Positions 63,056-64,000 of a DNA stretch of 64,000 nucleotides are shown in pieces (position 1 is the first letter of the stretch; each line of letters begins with the position of its first letter). The stretch comes from Flavobacteriales bacterium 33_180_T64 (GTDB lineage: Bacteria; Bacteroidota; Bacteroidia; Flavobacteriales; Flavobacteriaceae), in the NCBI GenBank assembly GCA_002162685.1, contig MAAQ01000018.1, positions 1 to 64,000 of the forward strand, read 5' to 3'. Position numbers and translations under genes: made by a program. The notes under the pieces are model-generated. The model was not told where the DNA came from and made no database searches. It was given only the letters and a program-made list of their open reading frames with translations.

Positions 63056-64000
63056 TCAAGTTTTACTTTTCAAACTTAGGATACTAAAAAACAAGCTGAA
63101 TAAAATAATTTGAATGCCTAATAATATTGTAAATACTGCAGGTATTATTATTCTAAAAGTATTTGAAGGATTAAGGTTTCCGTAGTTTACAGACTCCCAA
63201 AAAAACAAGCCTTTAACGCTTAAAATAACACCAACAAGTAATAAAATAACACCAGCGATAAGCCCTTTTTCCAAATTTAGGTATTTGAATAAATTAGTGT
63301 ATCTACTGCTTTTTGGTAATAGCCCATTTTCAACAGCAAAAATTTTAGTTAAAGCATAAAAAATAAAAAATTGAAATCCTATAAGAGACATGCTTGAGGT
63401 ATACAATAAAGTATGAATATCAAACATGATATTATCAATAGCGATGGGTTTTATGATAAGAATGATAGAACTTATTAAACCAAAAATTAATAAGAATAGG
63501 CTAGGATAAAGAAATAACCATTTTGGGCTATAGAGTAATAAAAAGCGTAAGTGTCTCCAACCGTCACTCCATGTATTTAGGTGAGGAGGTCTAGTTCTTC
63601 CATCTTTATGGAGAATTGTAGGGACTTCTGTGATCGTAAGGTTGTTAAGTTTTGATTTTACAATCATTTCTGAAGCAAACTCCATTCCAGTTGTTTTTAA
63701 CTCCATTTTTGAAAATGCAGCTTTTGAAAAGCCTCTTAATCCACAATGAAAGTCTCCTATTTTTATTCTAAAAAATAATTTACCAGTAAATGATAATACA
63801 GGGTTTCCAAGATATTTATGTAGAAAAGGCATGGCTCCTTTTTTAATGCCACCTTTAAACCGGTTTCCCATAACTAAATCATAACCTTCTCTAAGCTTTT
63901 CTAGAAATGGCATTAATTTTTCAAAATCATAACTATCATCTGCATCGGCCATTATGATATAATCACCTTGAGCAGTATTAATACCCCCTTTAAGAGCATT
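63056..64000 (-). CDS. Family 2 glycosyltransferase, polyprenyl-phosphate type (5' truncated by window end)
   Basis: The frame is open to base 64000, so the N-terminus lies outside; ~314 residues are seen. The acceptor/nucleotide region begins GDYIIMADADDSYDF (DxD-like), then VMGNRFKGG, FHCGLRGFSK, EFASEMIVKS and a C-terminal part with four membrane helices. This is the dolichyl/undecaprenyl-phosphate sugar synthase-like group (DPM1/GtrB-like). Substrate not determinable. Confidence 0.87.
   Translation of the reverse strand, partial: NALKGGINTAQGDYIIMADADDSYDFEKLMPFLEKLREGYDLVMGNRFKGGIKKGAMPFLHKYLGNPVLSFTGKLFFRIKIGDFHCGLRGFSKAAFSKMELKTTGMEFASEMIVKSKLNNLTITEVPTILHKDGRTRPPHLNTWSDGWRHLRFLLLYSPKWLFLYPSLFLLIFGLISSIILIIKPIAIDNIMFDIHTLLYTSSMSLIGFQFFIFYALTKIFAVENGLLPKSSRYTNLFKYLNLEKGLIAGVILLLVGVILSVKGLFFWESVNYGNLNPSNTFRIIIPAVFTILLGIQIILFSLFFSILSLKSKT

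Overview
The window is a 64 kb piece of a low-GC chromosome from the Bacteroidota, almost certainly family Flavobacteriaceae. The evidence is type IX secretion hallmarks at the left end (a type B sorting domain, a PorP/SprF protein and a PorE-like TPR/propeller/OmpA protein), many DUF families typical of flavobacteria, TAnnTTTG -7 promoter boxes, absence of strong Shine-Dalgarno sequences, and a tmRNA with tag GENNYALAA. Both ends cut genes: a DUF11 adhesin at base 1 and a family 2 glycosyltransferase at base 64000.

Layout. 1-4.5 kb: adhesin plus type IX secretion partners. 4.6-6.9 kb: idi, queD, manA, a small unknown gene and tRNA-Thr. 7-13 kb, mostly minus strand: lipoprotein, DUF819 membrane protein, a small ribbon-helix-helix/DUF4177/SPFH operon, an alpha/beta hydrolase and AlkB; two gene-free gaps here look like small RNA genes, one behind a full-consensus sigma-54 promoter. 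13-16.5 kb: VanX-like dipeptidase, RhlE-type helicase, VF530, TrmL, DUF805. 16.5-23.2 kb: a complete minus-strand trpEGDCFBA operon, preceded by a leader peptide with three adjacent Trp codons and a terminator/antiterminator attenuator. 23.3-30.4 kb: thiol and oxidative-stress genes (YceI/MarR, TlpA, redoxin, two rhodaneses, DsbD, MsrA, MsrB, glutaredoxin). 30.8-35.7 kb: a TetR-controlled set of oxidoreductases (two SDRs, an Old Yellow Enzyme, a RidA-like protein, a lipoprotein) with two matching operators. 36-40 kb: TlpA-like protein, an alpha-beta barrel exported protein, an SRPBCC protein and a TPR-LytTR regulator.

40-48.4 kb is the most accessory part. A block of nested hairpins and a gene remnant precede a two-gene operon: a 1420-residue inner-membrane protein with a poly-Glu tract, sialidase-like Asp-boxes and an OmpA peptidoglycan-binding end, and a 1126-residue exported protein with a complete alkaline-phosphatase/phosphodiesterase metal site. 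The pair abuts the 3' end of tmRNA (ssrA), a classic integration site, and uses CTG, CCG and CGG codons more than its neighbours do. I know no described system with this architecture.

49-64 kb: lysine/saccharopine dehydrogenase-like protein, SDR, a run of small membrane proteins with a winged-helix regulator, transglutaminase-like protein, GNAT, kdsA, typA, a methyltransferase and a polyprenyl-glycosyltransferase-like gene. Dispersed palindromic repeats lie inside the trp operon and next to ssrA. I saw no CRISPR array, prophage, transposase or rRNA.
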